A stretch of DNA of 64,000 nucleotides from Avena insularis (lineage: Eukaryota; Streptophyta; Magnoliopsida; Poales; Poaceae). The DNA is taken from assembly GCA_023614405.1 (NCBI GenBank), contig CM042685.1, positions 187,522,257-187,586,256 on the forward strand, given 5' to 3'. This document shows positions 9,952-21,180 of this stretch, piece by piece. The translations under genes were made by a program, and so were the position numbers. The notes below the pieces were generated by a model, which worked only from the letters and a program-made list of their open reading frames with translations, made no database searches and was not told where the DNA came from. How positions within the stretch are numbered: position 1 is the stretch's first letter; the number at the start of each line of letters is the position of its first letter.

Positions 9952-12575
9952 TGTGTCGGTCCTTCTCAGATCCATATAAAAACATATATGGCCACGTATG
10001 GAAGGTGAGACAGCCAAGGAGGCTAACAAGTATTTTAATGGAAAATGACAGGGGCTTATGCTAATCCAGATTATTCGAATCAATTGCAATGTTGACATAT
10101 GCATGCAATGGCACAAAAATAATATTGTCACTAATTAGTTGTCTTTCTAAAAAAGGAACATATCCCGGCCTCTTCATCGATTGATCCATGCAGTCTCAAC
10201 TCTAAATTTGGCACATATTGTTTCCATGTTGACTCGACTCCTTTGGAGATTTTTCTTTTCTCTCTTCCACATCATTCAACATATATATTTTAAATTTTGT
10301 TTAAAGTACCATATATTTTCAAACTAGATGTCTAATATTGGAATCGATTTCTCTCTAAGATGAAATGCCAGACCAAAGACAGAACAACATAAACTAGCCC
10401 CCAAAGCCGACCATTACTGAAGATCAAAGGCCCGACCCTGCATATTAGAGGTCGCCGACCCACACAAATTAGCAGGGATATATATGACTATATATGACTT
10501 CAAGATTTGTTGTGACAATAATGGAAGACACATGAAGAGAACAAAGGCCACGAGCACGGGAGAAAGTCCTGTCATCATTGTTGACTAACTACCAGTGATA
10601 AAGGGAAGGAGGGAAGTGACGTAGGTGTCTAGCAAATACGGTTGTGGTTTCCTGGTGTCATCCAATAATAACATGGAACGCCGAGGCGAAGGGGGATGGA
10701 GGTGCTCTCAATTCTTGTGATGGATATTTTGATCTCATATGACAAACAATAACATAATATCCTTATTTTATAAGCAGCATATGACGGGCGTTATCTTAAT
10801 CTTTAATAATAAAAGCAAGATGACAACCAGCTTTTCTATGAACCGTTTTACCCTCCCACCAAAATCCATATTACGCACCAATGCCACTGAACCGTTATGT
10901 TCTTTTTCTCCTCAGCCGACCGAGCGACCTCCCCGACAAACAGACAACGCCCCACCCGCCGCCTGCAATGGCCATCTCCACCTCTCCCCGATGCGCCCCA
11001 GTCCCGCCGCCGGTCGAGCTTTCCGCTTGCGCTCGACACCGCCCGCGCCGGCCGTGATGTCTAAGTAGAGCCGAGGGAGGCAAGGGCGGCGGAGCAGAGG
11101 GACAGGAAGATCTTGCCGGGATGCTCGTAGGAAGGGAGCCAAGCAGAGAGCGGCTGCCATGGCGCCATCGTCGAGCTCGCGGGACTGGGGGCGGCGAAGA
11201 GTTCCGAGACGAGGACGCAGGGGAAATCGCGGCGCGGGACTGGGAGGTCGCGCACGGGCAGCGTCGGGCGCGGGTGTTGTAGATCGGCGAGGGGAGCGGC
11301 AAGCCTGCAAGACGCAGGGCAGGTCGGCGAGTGGCGCTACAGGCATCGCGCACGGGGAGAGCCGGACGCGGGCGTCCCCCGGAGGAGGTCTCCGAAGCTG
11401 GCAGTGTTGCGCAAAGGGGAGGATTCCTGGTACTCGCGTCCCACGGTGGATCTATGTACTGCACTGCCGCTTGTCGTCCGGTGGCCACCCATGTCGGCCT
11501 ATCCCCGTTGTTCTGTTAAGAGACTGCCAGTACAGCTGCGTCGAGGAATCACAAGTCACGACGATAGGTATTGAACAAAATTCCTCCAAGGTGTAATTCC
11601 TTCTTATCCTGACTGAACAAAATAATTATACTCAGATGGGTTCGTTTTCAGAACAAGGCCTCGTCTGTCTCCTGGCGAGCGGCGGTCGTGGAGTAGGGCC
11701 GGCGGCGGGAGTGAGTACCTACCGAAGGAGACGGGTGAACAGTGCCGGCTTATTCCCCTCTGTTTCTTCATCTCTTTTGTTGTTGGTGTTAGGACATTGG
11801 GGGATTCCATCGGCACGGTGATGCAGGAGGGGCGCCGCAGCCCGGCACAGGATTGTGCCGCTCAAGATCTTCTCGGCGGCATGTAGACCCGTCGCCAGCA
11901 CACCCCTATCCTACACATGTCGCCCCCACAGCCAAGTTGGGGGCTTCTACCGACGGCAGTGCTGCCGTGCCTGAGGCTGGTGCGGGTGGAGTGCAGGAGA
12001 TCGTTTAGCATGTCAGCAATCGCGATCGTTTGCGCATATGAGGAAAGAGTACTATTCGCTCTTGGGGGATAAAGGGAAGTGAGGGTGGATGCTCGAGGAT
12101 TTGATGAGCTGGAATGATCTCAGGAGGAAGGAGTGCCACGAGGCTTTCAGGCATCTCTGCACGAGCCGCAGATGGAGCAGATGCACAAATTGACTCTCTG
12201 GGTAGTCTGAGAAATCCAGCGCAATCGTTACAATAGCAGCAAACTCTATATGTTCAGTAACAATAATGGTGTTAGTCTTGGTGATTGTTATAATTAGAAT
12301 TTATATGTTTAGGCTTGCAAAAATGTCAATTTCTCACCCGATGCAATGCACGGGCATTTGTGCTATTAGGATAAAAGCGGCATCAAGGTGAACAGAATAT
12401 TGAATGCCAGTTATTCCGTCCAATACTGTAATTGGGACCATTAAGAGTTAATACAAACTAGTAAGTCTTCTCACATATATTCATGTACTCAAGTCGACAA
12501 TTACTTGTATCTTAGCCTAGACCGGGAAAAAAATGAACTGAATTTGATATCATCAGATGGTGTTAAGAGGCTCAC

Positions 12576-12635
12576 CTGGCATACAAGTCACAGAGCTCTG
12601 ATTTGAAAGCCGCATCTTGTGTACCGACTCCATAT
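12576..12635 (-). CDS. TIC110: TIC110-like exon 2
   Basis: A 60-nt exon bounded by TTGCTCTAG and GTGAGCC on the minus strand. It reads (K)YGVGTQDAAFKSELCDLYA(S), the conserved segment after the membrane helices. Phases on both sides fit exon 1 (2 bases carried over) and exon 3 (1 base carried over). It is separated from exon 3 by 6650 bases of intron. Confidence 0.85.
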
Positions 12636-13045
12636 CTAGAGCAATATAAAAAGGTAAATGATAAGATAATGGAGGAAGCGCGAGGTATCCAACATTTCTA
12701 TGGAAGTTTAACAGGTATGATTGTACAAACCACATCACCAGAACAAAAATTATGCCTCTCTCAGATTAGATGATTAGCAAAGTCCCCATATTATAGTTTC
12801 CTTCCTCTTTTACTGGAAAAGGTACACCAAAATTTTGCTAGCATCCTAACCAGAAATCAGAGTATAAGAAATGGCTACAGCATTGCGAACCTACGAAAAT
12901 GCACAGAATAACAGAACCTGCAGATGATCGGTTTTCGCAAAGGAAAAAAAAGTTTGGATGATTAAACAGCTGCTAGTATAAACAAGTGATGCGTGAAAAA
13001 CCAATGCAGCAACTATACAGGGGAGAAGCAGAGCCCCAGACTCAC

Positions 13046-13515
13046 TTGCTCGCGATGGCCTCCACCTCGGCGGCCTCCAGCTCAGTGGGGTCGTCGCGGC
13101 CGGCAACGTAGTTGTGCAGCCCCACGGCAGCGACCTCCGGCACCACGGAGTTCACTGCAGCAGCGCCCGCAAGGCCGGCGGCCCCGAGCACGGCCGCGCC
13201 CGCGATCGACGCGGTACGCGAGCCGCCGCCGTAGCGGGTCCCAAGGCTGTACCCGGCCGTCGCCGCCGCGGCAACGACCGCGAGCTCCAGCGCGGCCCGC
13301 GCGACGGGCGGCAGCGCCTCCACTAGGGGCTGCACGCCCGTGAGCTCCTTCCGGCCGCCGAACACATCCTCCCCCTTGGCCGCCGCCGCGACGCAGCGGA
13401 ACCGCCGGCCGCCGAGGCGGGCGCGGCCCCGCGTGGGGGAGGGGAGGAGCGGGGAGGAAGTGGCGGCGGCGGCGGCACGGGGCGAGGCCTTGGCGGAGAC
13501 GAGTGAGAGCTCCAT
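13046..13515 (-). CDS. TIC110: TIC110-like exon 1 (transit peptide and membrane helices)
   Basis: This codes 156 residues plus two bases. Residues 1-45 are rich in Ser, Ala and Arg with almost no acids, as in chloroplast transit peptides. KELTGVQPLVE (56-66) is the first conserved block. Hydrophobic helices lie at about 71-91 and 102-122, followed by NSVVPEVAAVGLHNYVAG. The donor is AA|GTGAGT at 13045. The ATG at 13513-13515 is chosen because the peptide from there looks like a typical transit peptide; an in-frame ATG at 13536 would add seven residues. GC content is very high, as in many grass first exons. Confidence 0.85.
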
Positions 13516-14359
13516 TGCTAGCTTGGGCGATCGCACCTGGCTCGGACGATATATGGTCGCGGTGTTCCCATGAGCCTAGCAACATCATATGGTCGTTGCG
13601 CGGTTGAATAGATGGAACGATGGATGAGTTTGCGGCTTCCAAGCGCGCCTCGCGGATTTGAAAGCTCGGAGCCAGGAGCTTCTTTGTTAGCATATCTAAA
13701 GTATTCATTCATTTATTTATCTTTCTTATAGTGTAATATAAAAGTGGTCGCGTGTCAAGGGCATGATGCCTTACATTTTCTCCAACTTCCTTTTTTACCC
13801 TGCAACTGACTAGGCCATCCGTAATGTATGAGATAAGTTTTACCATAATATAGGACCCACGTGGCTTATAAAAAATATAACAATATAATGTTAATATATT
13901 TACCATAAAGTAGGACTCACACAGCTTGTCATATTGCTTTATACAAGAGAGAAGAGAGGGGGGAGAATTATTTTTCTGTTCTTTATGGTCAACCCACAAG
14001 CTTGAGATATACCTTAGGCTTAAAAAACATATTTATTTTCTCCACAATGTATAAGGTGAACCTTAGATAATGCTATATAACTATTTATTGTTTTTTTTTG
14101 CATAATGCAGATGCCCTTGTGAGGAAACGAGCACAATCTCATGGTTGGATGGTTAGAAAGACAATCCTACTCCCAGCTCACCAGAGTCTAAATACCAAGT
14201 TTGACGTTTTGATTTCTCATAAAAAGAGAAATATTTTTTGTGGAAGACGACGTTCTTGTTGATAGCAATGTATATGGTGACTTTGTCAATCTTAAGACCC
14301 ACCAGATCAATTTTTTATACTTAGTCTTTTAGAGGTGCCCATATGCGTAGGATGCAATA
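13516..14359. other. Upstream region of the TIC110-like gene
   Basis: This is the 5' flank of the TIC110-like start. The short matching ends CAAGGGCAT (near 13758) and ATGCCCTTG (near 14111) could mark a 350-bp MITE, but no target duplication is convincing. 13830-14100 is AT-rich with TATA-like runs, too far from the ATG to name a promoter. At 14359/14360 it joins the interior of an RLG-A LTR abruptly. Confidence 0.4.
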
Positions 14360-15438
14360 AGTTGTTGAACAATGTATGATTATATTGCTATTGTATAGAT
14401 CTTATTTTTCTGATTATTTTGATATATTATTTGTATTTTTCTGATTTAAAATAAATTAGTTATGAATTTCTCCATTTTTAATTCATTTTAAATCATTTTT
14501 AGAATATTATAAAATAATTTATATTTTTGGAATTACTTCAACATTTTATTAATTAGAAAAAATTTCTGAAAATGTTTAATTGAATTAAAAAGGGGCCCAC
14601 ATGTCAGGTATTTCTTATTTAAAGAAATGAGTTACAAAAACATTTAAAATAAAAGAAAAGGGGGTATTTCACCACGCTGACGTCATGCTGACGTCATCAA
14701 TGAAGATGCCCTTAGTTGGTGATCGAATCTGGCGCTAGGGGCGACGCGGGATTGCGCGGATAGGGGCGTTTGAGAGAGGGCGACGCAGGCGACTAGAAAC
14801 TGGCGGTGTCGCTTGTAGGGGATCATCGGAGTGACGACAACGACGAAGAACAGCGGCGACGGTGGTAGGTGGTCATGGAGGGGATGAACATGAGAGGGAG
14901 AGGAGAATCGAAGAGGTCCATGAGGACCGCAGGCTCAACAAGGAAGCTGATGGAGGTGTTGGGGAGGCGAGGCGAGCACGGACGGCGACGAATCGACAAC
15001 GAGGGCTGCAGCGGCCGATGGTGGTTCGGGTCGATTCCGGCGAGTAGGGTCTCCCCTGCTTGCGAGCTTCAACAAGGATGAAGAGGGCGTCGAGGCGCGT
15101 CCAATGGTGGCCTTGTCACGGCGCGGGGTCGCCGGAGACGGCGGGGACGAACGTCTACTATGAGGCCTAGGGTTAGGGTTTCGGCTCAAGGAGAGGGAAA
15201 TGGGGAAGAAGGAAAGCTAGGGTTCGTCTCGGCGGCGTCCAGAGGTACTTGTAGGCGATGGCGGGCGGCGGCATGCATCTTGGTGCACGGCGGCGGCGAC
15301 GGACGGCATGATAAGCGACATCTGGCTTGCCTTGCAGCGGGAGGAAAAGCGATGGCGGCAGTGGCTCGGGCTGCAAACGGGTCAGATGGGCCGCGACAAA
15401 GGGACAGAGGGAGGGAGCTGCGGTTGCGCGCAGGTGGT
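14360..15438 (-). mobile_element. RLG-A 3' LTR, distal fragment
   Basis: From TAAGTTGTTGAACAATG onward this matches the other RLG-A LTR from about 28769 to 29780, including the tandem TGACGTCA motif. The remaining ~1.9 kb of the LTR (the part seen at 26844-28768) is missing on the left, so the element was truncated here. RLG-B is inserted at its right end, and the LTR resumes at 21181. Confidence 0.8.
14678..14696. promoter_or_regulatory. Tandem TGACGTCA motif in RLG-A 3' LTR
   Basis: Two perfect palindromes TGACGTCA lie at 14678-14685 and 14689-14696, 11 bases apart start to start. This is the form of a tandem TGACG (as-1/bZIP) site. The same pair occurs in the 5' LTR at 29095-29113. Confidence 0.55.
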
Positions 15439-16283
15439 TGATGATGTGTAGCTCAGATCACTGTAGATCTTCGTTGGGAGACCCCAAGAGGAAGCTATGA
15501 TGAGCACAACAACAAGTTTTCCCTTAGTAAGAAACCAAGGTTATCGAACCAGTAGGAGATAGGAAACGACTCAAAGGTGTTGCTAGCAACTTGGAAACCT
15601 GCACAACACAAACTCAAGACTTTGCCCCAATGAACAATGAGGTTATCAATCTCACCGATTTGCTAAAAACAAAGGATTAACTGTATGGTGTGGAAGGTAA
15701 TGGTGGTTTGCAGTAGTAAACAATAACAGTGGAAGATGTATCAATGGTAAAGATTGGACCGGGGTCCATAGTTCACTAGAGGTGTTCTCCTTAAGATAAA
15801 CAACAAAACATGTTGGGTAAACAAATTACAGTTGGGCAATTGATAGGACAAAGCAAGGCATAATAATGCAATACTAGACATTCATGATCCTATGCGATTT
15901 GATTGGGCAATACAACAAGATACATAGGCCGCCATCCAACCGCATCTATGACTAGTAATGCACCTTGAGGTTATCATCCGAATCCCCTCCAGTATTAAGT
16001 TGCAAGCAACAGATAACCGCTTTAAGCAAAGTGTGTAAGGTAAACAATCCACTAGTTCCATGAACAAGAGATCGTTGTTTTCTCCCTAGTAGCAACAACA
16101 CATCTACAACCTTAGAGATTTCTGTCACTTCCCAGATTAAATAAAGGCATGAACCCACTATCGAGCATAAATACTCCCTCTTGGAGTCACTAGCACCTAC
16201 TTGGCCAAGATATATACTAGAAACGGAGAGCATGCAAGATCTCAAACAACACAGACATGATAGAATCAATAATGAGTAGTAAT
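15439..16283 (-). repeat. RLG-B 3' LTR, truncated
   Basis: Aligns with the first ~835 bases of the intact LTR at 19610-20450, then stops matching near 16283. About 0.7 kb (the U3 half), the polypurine tract and adjoining 3' internal sequence are missing and replaced by scrambled filler. Confidence 0.8.
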
Positions 16284-16402
16284 CTCATGAACTTTGAAGG
16301 TGCTAGTGACTCCAAGAGGGAGTAGATACAAATATGCTGTCAAGAGTGAGCATAAATGCATAGGACACCTTCAAAGTTCATAAGAGTGAGTAGATACAAA
16401 TA
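16284..16402. repeat. Inverted and direct micro-duplications at a deletion joint
   Basis: 16298-16324 is the exact reverse complement of 16172-16198 (27 bases). 16288-16302 and 16366-16380 are 15-base inverted copies. GAGTAGATACAAATA occurs at 16320 and again at 16388. Such templated filler is typical of repair with template switching. Confidence 0.8.
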
Positions 16403-18761
16403 GTTCATGAGCAAGTAATATCAACAATATGAATCAATCAATAAGTTTTGGGACAATGCACATAGAACTAAGAATGACAACTATGCTCTCTTAATTGGTG
16501 CCTAAGGATAGAAGGTGGAGACTCAATATAATGGTGGAAGAAATGCCCTTCATAAAGGGAAGAAGGGATTTCAAGTCTCATAAAGAGCTTCCAAAAATTA
16601 TGGTACTTGATAGCTTTCAACTCTCATTGCCCCTATCATAAGCATCTTGAAGTGATTAAGGTTAAAGTGAACAAACTATGGACTATATGCTTGACAAAGT
16701 ATAAGTTGGCAATCTCATGTTCCTTAAGTACGAGGGCCGCTCCTCATGCTACTCAACTTTAGTCACCGGTAAGTTCTTGTCATAGTAAGTATATGTGTAT
16801 CATAGATAACCGCCAACGGGGTACCCCTTGCACATGATATAGGATCTATCCCATAATCAAAATGACAAGGCAAGCAGACAATGAGTATCTCAGCAATCTT
16901 CTTATTTACCATGGGAAAAATGGTGCTTTTCTATCTTTTTCTATAATAAGAATGCTTCATAGATTGCTCACTATGGTGATGCTGCAAGTTTCCACCATGA
17001 TTAGGCATGGCTTAGGCTAGCGGCCCAGGCGTTTATCTAACACACATACATAACTCCATGGACTTACAAGATTACCTTTTATTTCACACCGACGATATAC
17101 GCAAACAAAAGAGCATGATATCAACTGTGTACAATGTACAAGTGCAATGTTGAAAGTGTTCCCCATGATAACATGGTTCTGCTAATTCCAACGTATAAGT
17201 GCAAGCATATACAACATAGATGACACAATGGTTCAAGTTTATTTAGGGGCAAGAAAAATAAAGTGTGACATCAAGTTTGTGAGAGATTTAATCACTAAGT
17301 TTCACATAATTTTTTTAATTTGGAAGATAGATAAAACAAGAATATACTTGGAATGGTGTAACACACCATGCATAGGAATTTATAGTGGACATTTTGGAAT
17401 AACTTGGTTTCTTGGGAGTTGGATGCATGAGTAGATCTTACTCATACAAGTGGAGGCTAGCAAAATACCGGGAGCGACCAACTAAGAGAGCAATAATGGC
17501 CATAATCATGCAGAGCGACAAAACATTACTAATCAAAGCATAAAGTGGTACTACAAGTAAAAAACTAAATGATCATAGAGGCTAATGTGACTTGTTCATA
17601 GTCATAACATGGTGTGAGCATGTGCCAAGTGAACCCAAACAAAGCATCAAAGGAGAATACCACAATACTATGCTTTTGTATGCTAAAACAACGCATGCTT
17701 CTTTCAAGGCACATTAAGAAATCCTAATTGTTTGGAACAAGTCATGCTACAATAATAATCACTAAGCATAATGTCAAAACAACACCTAGCATGACATGAT
17801 AAAGTCTAAGTCACAGTCAAAGCAAGCTCATCTTGTACTACTAAAGCAAGAACTTCCTACTCCTTTCCAACACCAATCAACTTATTTGATACAACACTGC
17901 GAGAACGGGGGTCCAACCACTTATTCAAGCAAACTAAGCAAACAAAAATCAAAAAATAAAACTAAGACGCTCCAAGAACAACACAACTATGCATGAAACA
18001 ATAAAAACGAAGTGTCTAGAAAGACCTGAGATTTTTATTGATGAAGAAGGGGGTGCCTTGGGCATCCCCAAGCTTTGCGCTTGTACCTCTTGATTATTTC
18101 TTAGGGTGAAACGGAGTGGCATCCCCAAGCTTGAGCTTTTATCCATTCTTCATCTCATTACATCATTATTTCCTTACACATAAATTTTTTCCTTCATATA
18201 AAACTTCACACAATCTTCATTAGCAACATTAGTGTATTCAAAAGATAATAGACCTTTGGGTTTTAGTTGTAAAACAGCAAAACTTTCACTAAATACACAA
18301 TATAATGTAGCAATTCCCTCAAAAATCACAATTTTCCAAAAATAACCCAAAAAGGAATCAATAAGAAGCAAATGCAAATAACGGCAGAAATCTGTCAAAA
18401 CGGACCAGCAGGTAGAAACCGATTTTTAGAAGACCTTCTGTTGTTCAAATCGAAAAGTGTGGAACTAACGAAAGTTATCTAACAACCTGTAGGATTTATT
18501 CAGAAAATTATAGCTCAATCCGACTTACAACGATTATACACGAATTTTTACGGTGGAGCACAAAAATCTGTTTCGGGAAATCAACTCCCCAAATCTTACT
18601 TCCCTCTCATTAGAGGTTATTCTTGACACAAAACTCAAATTAAAAGGATAAGGAGAGTTAATTACAGAAGTAATAACTTCCAAGACTCAAGAAAACTATT
18701 GGGTTATCTCCCAAGAAGTACTTCTCTTTAACGCCTTTAAGTTAGGCACAAGAAGCAAGAA
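16403..18761 (-). other. RLG-B internal 3' noncoding region
   Basis: No long ORF. Blocks near 16450-16900 are the reverse complement of 50560-50870 in RLG-C (for example GCCAACGGGGTACCCCTTGC near 16812), and 17960-18740 matches 48040-48600 and 62880-63640 likewise. These conserved noncoding blocks tie RLG-B, RLG-C and the element at 60 kb together. Confidence 0.7.
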
Positions 18762-19379
18762 TCAAGTATTTTCAAATGAAGAAGCATTAAGATCAATACT
18801 CGAAATCTCTTCAACTAGGAAAGGTATCTCATCCAAATGAGTTTTAGAGGATCCTTTCTCATCTCTCTTAGGTTCACTACTTTCATAAAATGGGTTTTCA
18901 GGAACAATCCAATCAAGACTCTTTTCTAAGGCTTCATGCATTCCTACAAGTTTAAAAGGTATGAGTACCTTAATTTCCTCTCCATTGGGTTTGGTTTTAT
19001 CCAGCTTTTATAAAGTAACCATAATATCTACACATGAGCCTAGCATATTAAAACGTTCAAAGACCTTTTTGGCTTCCTTAGCAACATCATTGAACTCTTT
19101 CAGCAAAGTTTCTAGGATAAAATCTATCTTCTCAACATCCTCCTCTTATTTTAGTTTAAGAAACATTATTTGGATCATGGGGTTAATGTTAACAAACCTA
19201 GCCTCCAACATGTGAACTAAAGAAGCTGCAACAATTTCATAATTAGGAGCAAGTTCTGCTAAGGATCCAATATCCTCATGTTTGCTAACATGATTAAAGA
19301 ATTCTTCAATATTTCCTTTTCCAATTATTGACCCACTACCTATTGAAAGGTCTTTCAGGGTGAACTTAGGGATCAACAT
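18762..19379 (-). pseudogene. RLG-B internal ORF, 205 codons with two stops
   Basis: One frame runs from ATG at 19379 to TGA at 18762, broken only by TAA at 19146-19148 and TAA at 19008-19010. It starts MLIPKFTLKDLSIGSGSIIG, continues NIEEFFNHVSKHEDIGSLAE and ends in an acidic, Ser-rich tail (EISSIDLNASSFENT). It has no zinc knuckle, protease or polymerase motif and is not obviously gag. Its place directly after the primer site and leader suggests a gag-position protein of a non-autonomous element. Function unknown. Confidence 0.6.
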
Positions 19380-19583
19380 GGTGAGCTAGCGCAAGGTGAC
19401 AACTATAGGAAGAACTAATTTTTGTGTGTTTTTGATAAAAGAAATCAAACCAAACGAAACTATTTTTTTGGAGTTTTTGATAAAAAGAGGCAAACAAAAC
19501 AAGGGAAAAGAAACTAAGTAAAACAAAAAAAAAGTAAAGAGAAAGGTTGTGAATGACTCCCCTTGTGAAGCCGTCCTTAGCCT

Positions 19584-19600
19584 CCCCGGCAACGGCACCA
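19584..19600 (-). other. RLG-B primer-binding site (tRNA-Asp)
   Basis: The minus strand reads TGGTGCCGTTGCCGGGG, nine bases after the 5' LTR end. It is complementary to the 3' end of plant tRNA-Asp (CCCCGGCAACGGCGCCA) with one mismatch. Confidence 0.8.
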
Positions 19601-19609
19601 GAAATAGCT

Positions 19610-21180
19610 TGATGATGTGTATCTCAGATCACTGTAGAGCTTCATTGGGAGACCCCAAGAGGAAGGTATGATGAGCACAACAACAAGTTTTCCCTCAGTA
19701 AGAAACCAAGGTTATCGAACTAGTAGGAGGAAGGAAACGACTCAAAGGTGTTGCTAGCAACTTGGAAACCTGCACAACACAAACTCAAGACTTTGCCCCA
19801 ACAAACATTGAGGTTGTCAATCTCACCGATTTGCTGAAACAAAGGATTAACTGTATGGTGTGGAAGGTAATGGTGGTTTGTAGTAAGTAAATAGTAACAG
19901 TGGAAGATGTGTCAACGGTAAAGATTGGAACGGAGTCCATAGTTCACTAGAGGTGTTCTCCTTAAGATAAACAACAAAACATGCTGGGTAACAAATTACA
20001 GCGGGGCAATTGACATGATAGAGCAAGGCGTAATAATGCAATACTAGACATTCATGATCCTATGAGATTTGATTGGGAAATACAACAAGATACATAGACC
20101 GCCATCCAACTACATCTATGACTAGTAATCCACCTTAAGGTTATCATCTGAACCCCCTCCAGTATTAAGTTGCAAGCAACGGATAACTTCTTTAAGCAAA
20201 GTGTGTAAGGTAAACAATCCACTTGTTCCATGAACAAGAGATCGTTATTTTATCCCTAGTATCAACAACACATCTACAACCTTAGAGATTTCTGTCACTT
20301 CCCCAGATTAAATAGAGGCATGAACCCACTATCGAGCATAAATACTCCCTCTTGGAGTCACTAGCATCTACTTGGCCAAGATAGCTACTAGAAACGAAGA
20401 GCATGCAAGATCTCAAACAACACAGACATGATAGAATTAATAAGATAGAATCATTAACCAATCTGACATAGTAATCTCAATATCCATCGGATCCCCGCAA
20501 ACACAACATGCATGATTACAAATAGATGATCTTGATCATGAACGAAGCTCACAAGATCTAAACATGGTAGCACAAAGGAGGAGAAACAACCATCTAGCTA
20601 CTACATGGACCCATAGTCCAAGGTGGAACTACTCACACTTCATACCGGAGGCTGGTATGGTGATGAAGAAGGCCTTCGGGATGATCTCTCCCCTCTGGCA
20701 GGGTGCCATGAAGAGCTTCAGATCCCCCCGATCTAGGGACGATGGTGGCGGCGGCTACAGACTGTTTCGTGGAAGATTGATCGGGTACTTAGGGTTTAGG
20801 CATTTGGGGCTTCTTATAGGCGAAGAGGGTGGTCGAGGGGGTGCCCGAGGAGGCTGCACCCCCCAGTTGCGGACCAGGCCTAGCCGCGTGGCCAGGTGGT
20901 GTGCCCCCTCGAGGCCTCCTCCGTCTCATCTTCTGGCTCTGTGTTCCCCACGGTAAAATATTGACTTTGACTTTTGTCCCGTCCAATTCCGAGAATATTC
21001 ATTTTTCCTTTTTTGGAACCAAAAACAAAAGAAAACAGGCAACTGGCACTATGGCATCTTGTTAATAGGTTAGTTCCAGAAAACATATAAAAATACCTCG
21101 AAGTGTAGACAAAGCAAAGCAAAGTAGATACCAAACAACCATGGAATATCAAAAATTATAGATACGTTTTCGACGTATCA
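19610..21180 (-). repeat. RLG-B 5' LTR
   Basis: 1571 bases. On the minus strand it starts TGATACGTCGAAAACG and ends CACATCATCA. It matches the solo LTR at 22286-23834 and the LTR at 59992-61540 along most of its length. Confidence 0.9.

Larger units (their letters stand above)
8353..12365 (+). mobile_element. Helitron-like segment B in TIC110 intron 2
   Basis: The 5' end is TCTATCTACTAA, preceded by A. The 3' end has CCCGATGCAATGCACGGG at 12337-12354, a stem of CCCG.TGC with GCACGGG, followed 8 bases later by GTGCTAT, the position of the CTRR terminus in Helitrons. The segment contains GC-rich patches (8780-9200, 9760-9870, 10890-11900) that look like gene fragments but match nothing recognised. 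No Rep/helicase is visible, so it would be non-autonomous. The terminal CTAT is not a perfect CTRR, which limits confidence. Confidence 0.45.
2232..13515 (-). pseudogene. TIC110: Truncated TIC110-like chloroplast import gene, 11 exons, 448 aa
   Basis: TIC110 is the large inner-envelope protein of the chloroplast import apparatus. It is anchored by two N-terminal helices, and its stromal part binds incoming preproteins and chaperones. Exons on the minus strand are 13046-13515, 12576-12635, 5802-5925, 5654-5686, 5477-5575, 4666-4732, 4402-4466, 4101-4195, 3320-3444, 3142-3242 and 2232-2339. All introns are GT/AG and phases agree, giving 1347 nt, 448 residues plus TAA. Conserved landmarks are KELTGVQPLVE, VVPEVAAVGLHNYV, VFGDAS.FILPW, MRENAKSLYAL, ENISSALSILKS, FARGLGPVSL and LRNIFGLGKREAEAII. 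Plant TIC110 is about 1000 residues, so more than half is missing, and the next coding part survives only as a frameshifted scrap. A short protein could still be made, but a pseudogene is more likely. Confidence 0.85.
15439..21180 (-). mobile_element. RLG-B: short non-autonomous LTR retrotransposon
   Basis: A minus-strand element nested in the RLG-A 3' LTR. The intact 5' LTR is 19610-21180 (TGATACGTCG...CATCATCA), the primer site is 19584-19600, and a damaged 3' LTR is 15439-16283. The flanks read GTGGT (15434-15438) and GTGGC (21181-21185), a 4/5 target duplication. The interior is only about 3.3 kb, encodes one short broken ORF, and has no reverse transcriptase or integrase, so it depended on a partner element. 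Confidence 0.85.

Noticed and set aside
10895..11596. Overlapping 145-197 codon frames on both strands
   Set aside because: Several frames are open at once in a GC-rich patch, with no domain. Treated as Helitron-carried sequence.
13082..13708. 208-codon frame overlapping TIC110 exon 1
   Set aside because: Shadow of the GC-rich TIC110 exon in another frame; the exon's own frame has clear homology.
13757..14119. Possible 360-bp MITE upstream of the TIC110-like gene
   Set aside because: Inverted ends are only about nine bases and no clear target duplication is present.
15169..15182. Telomere-like TAGGGTTAGGGTTT
   Set aside because: Only about two units, also present in the other LTR (near 29583). 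Part of the LTR, not an interstitial telomere.
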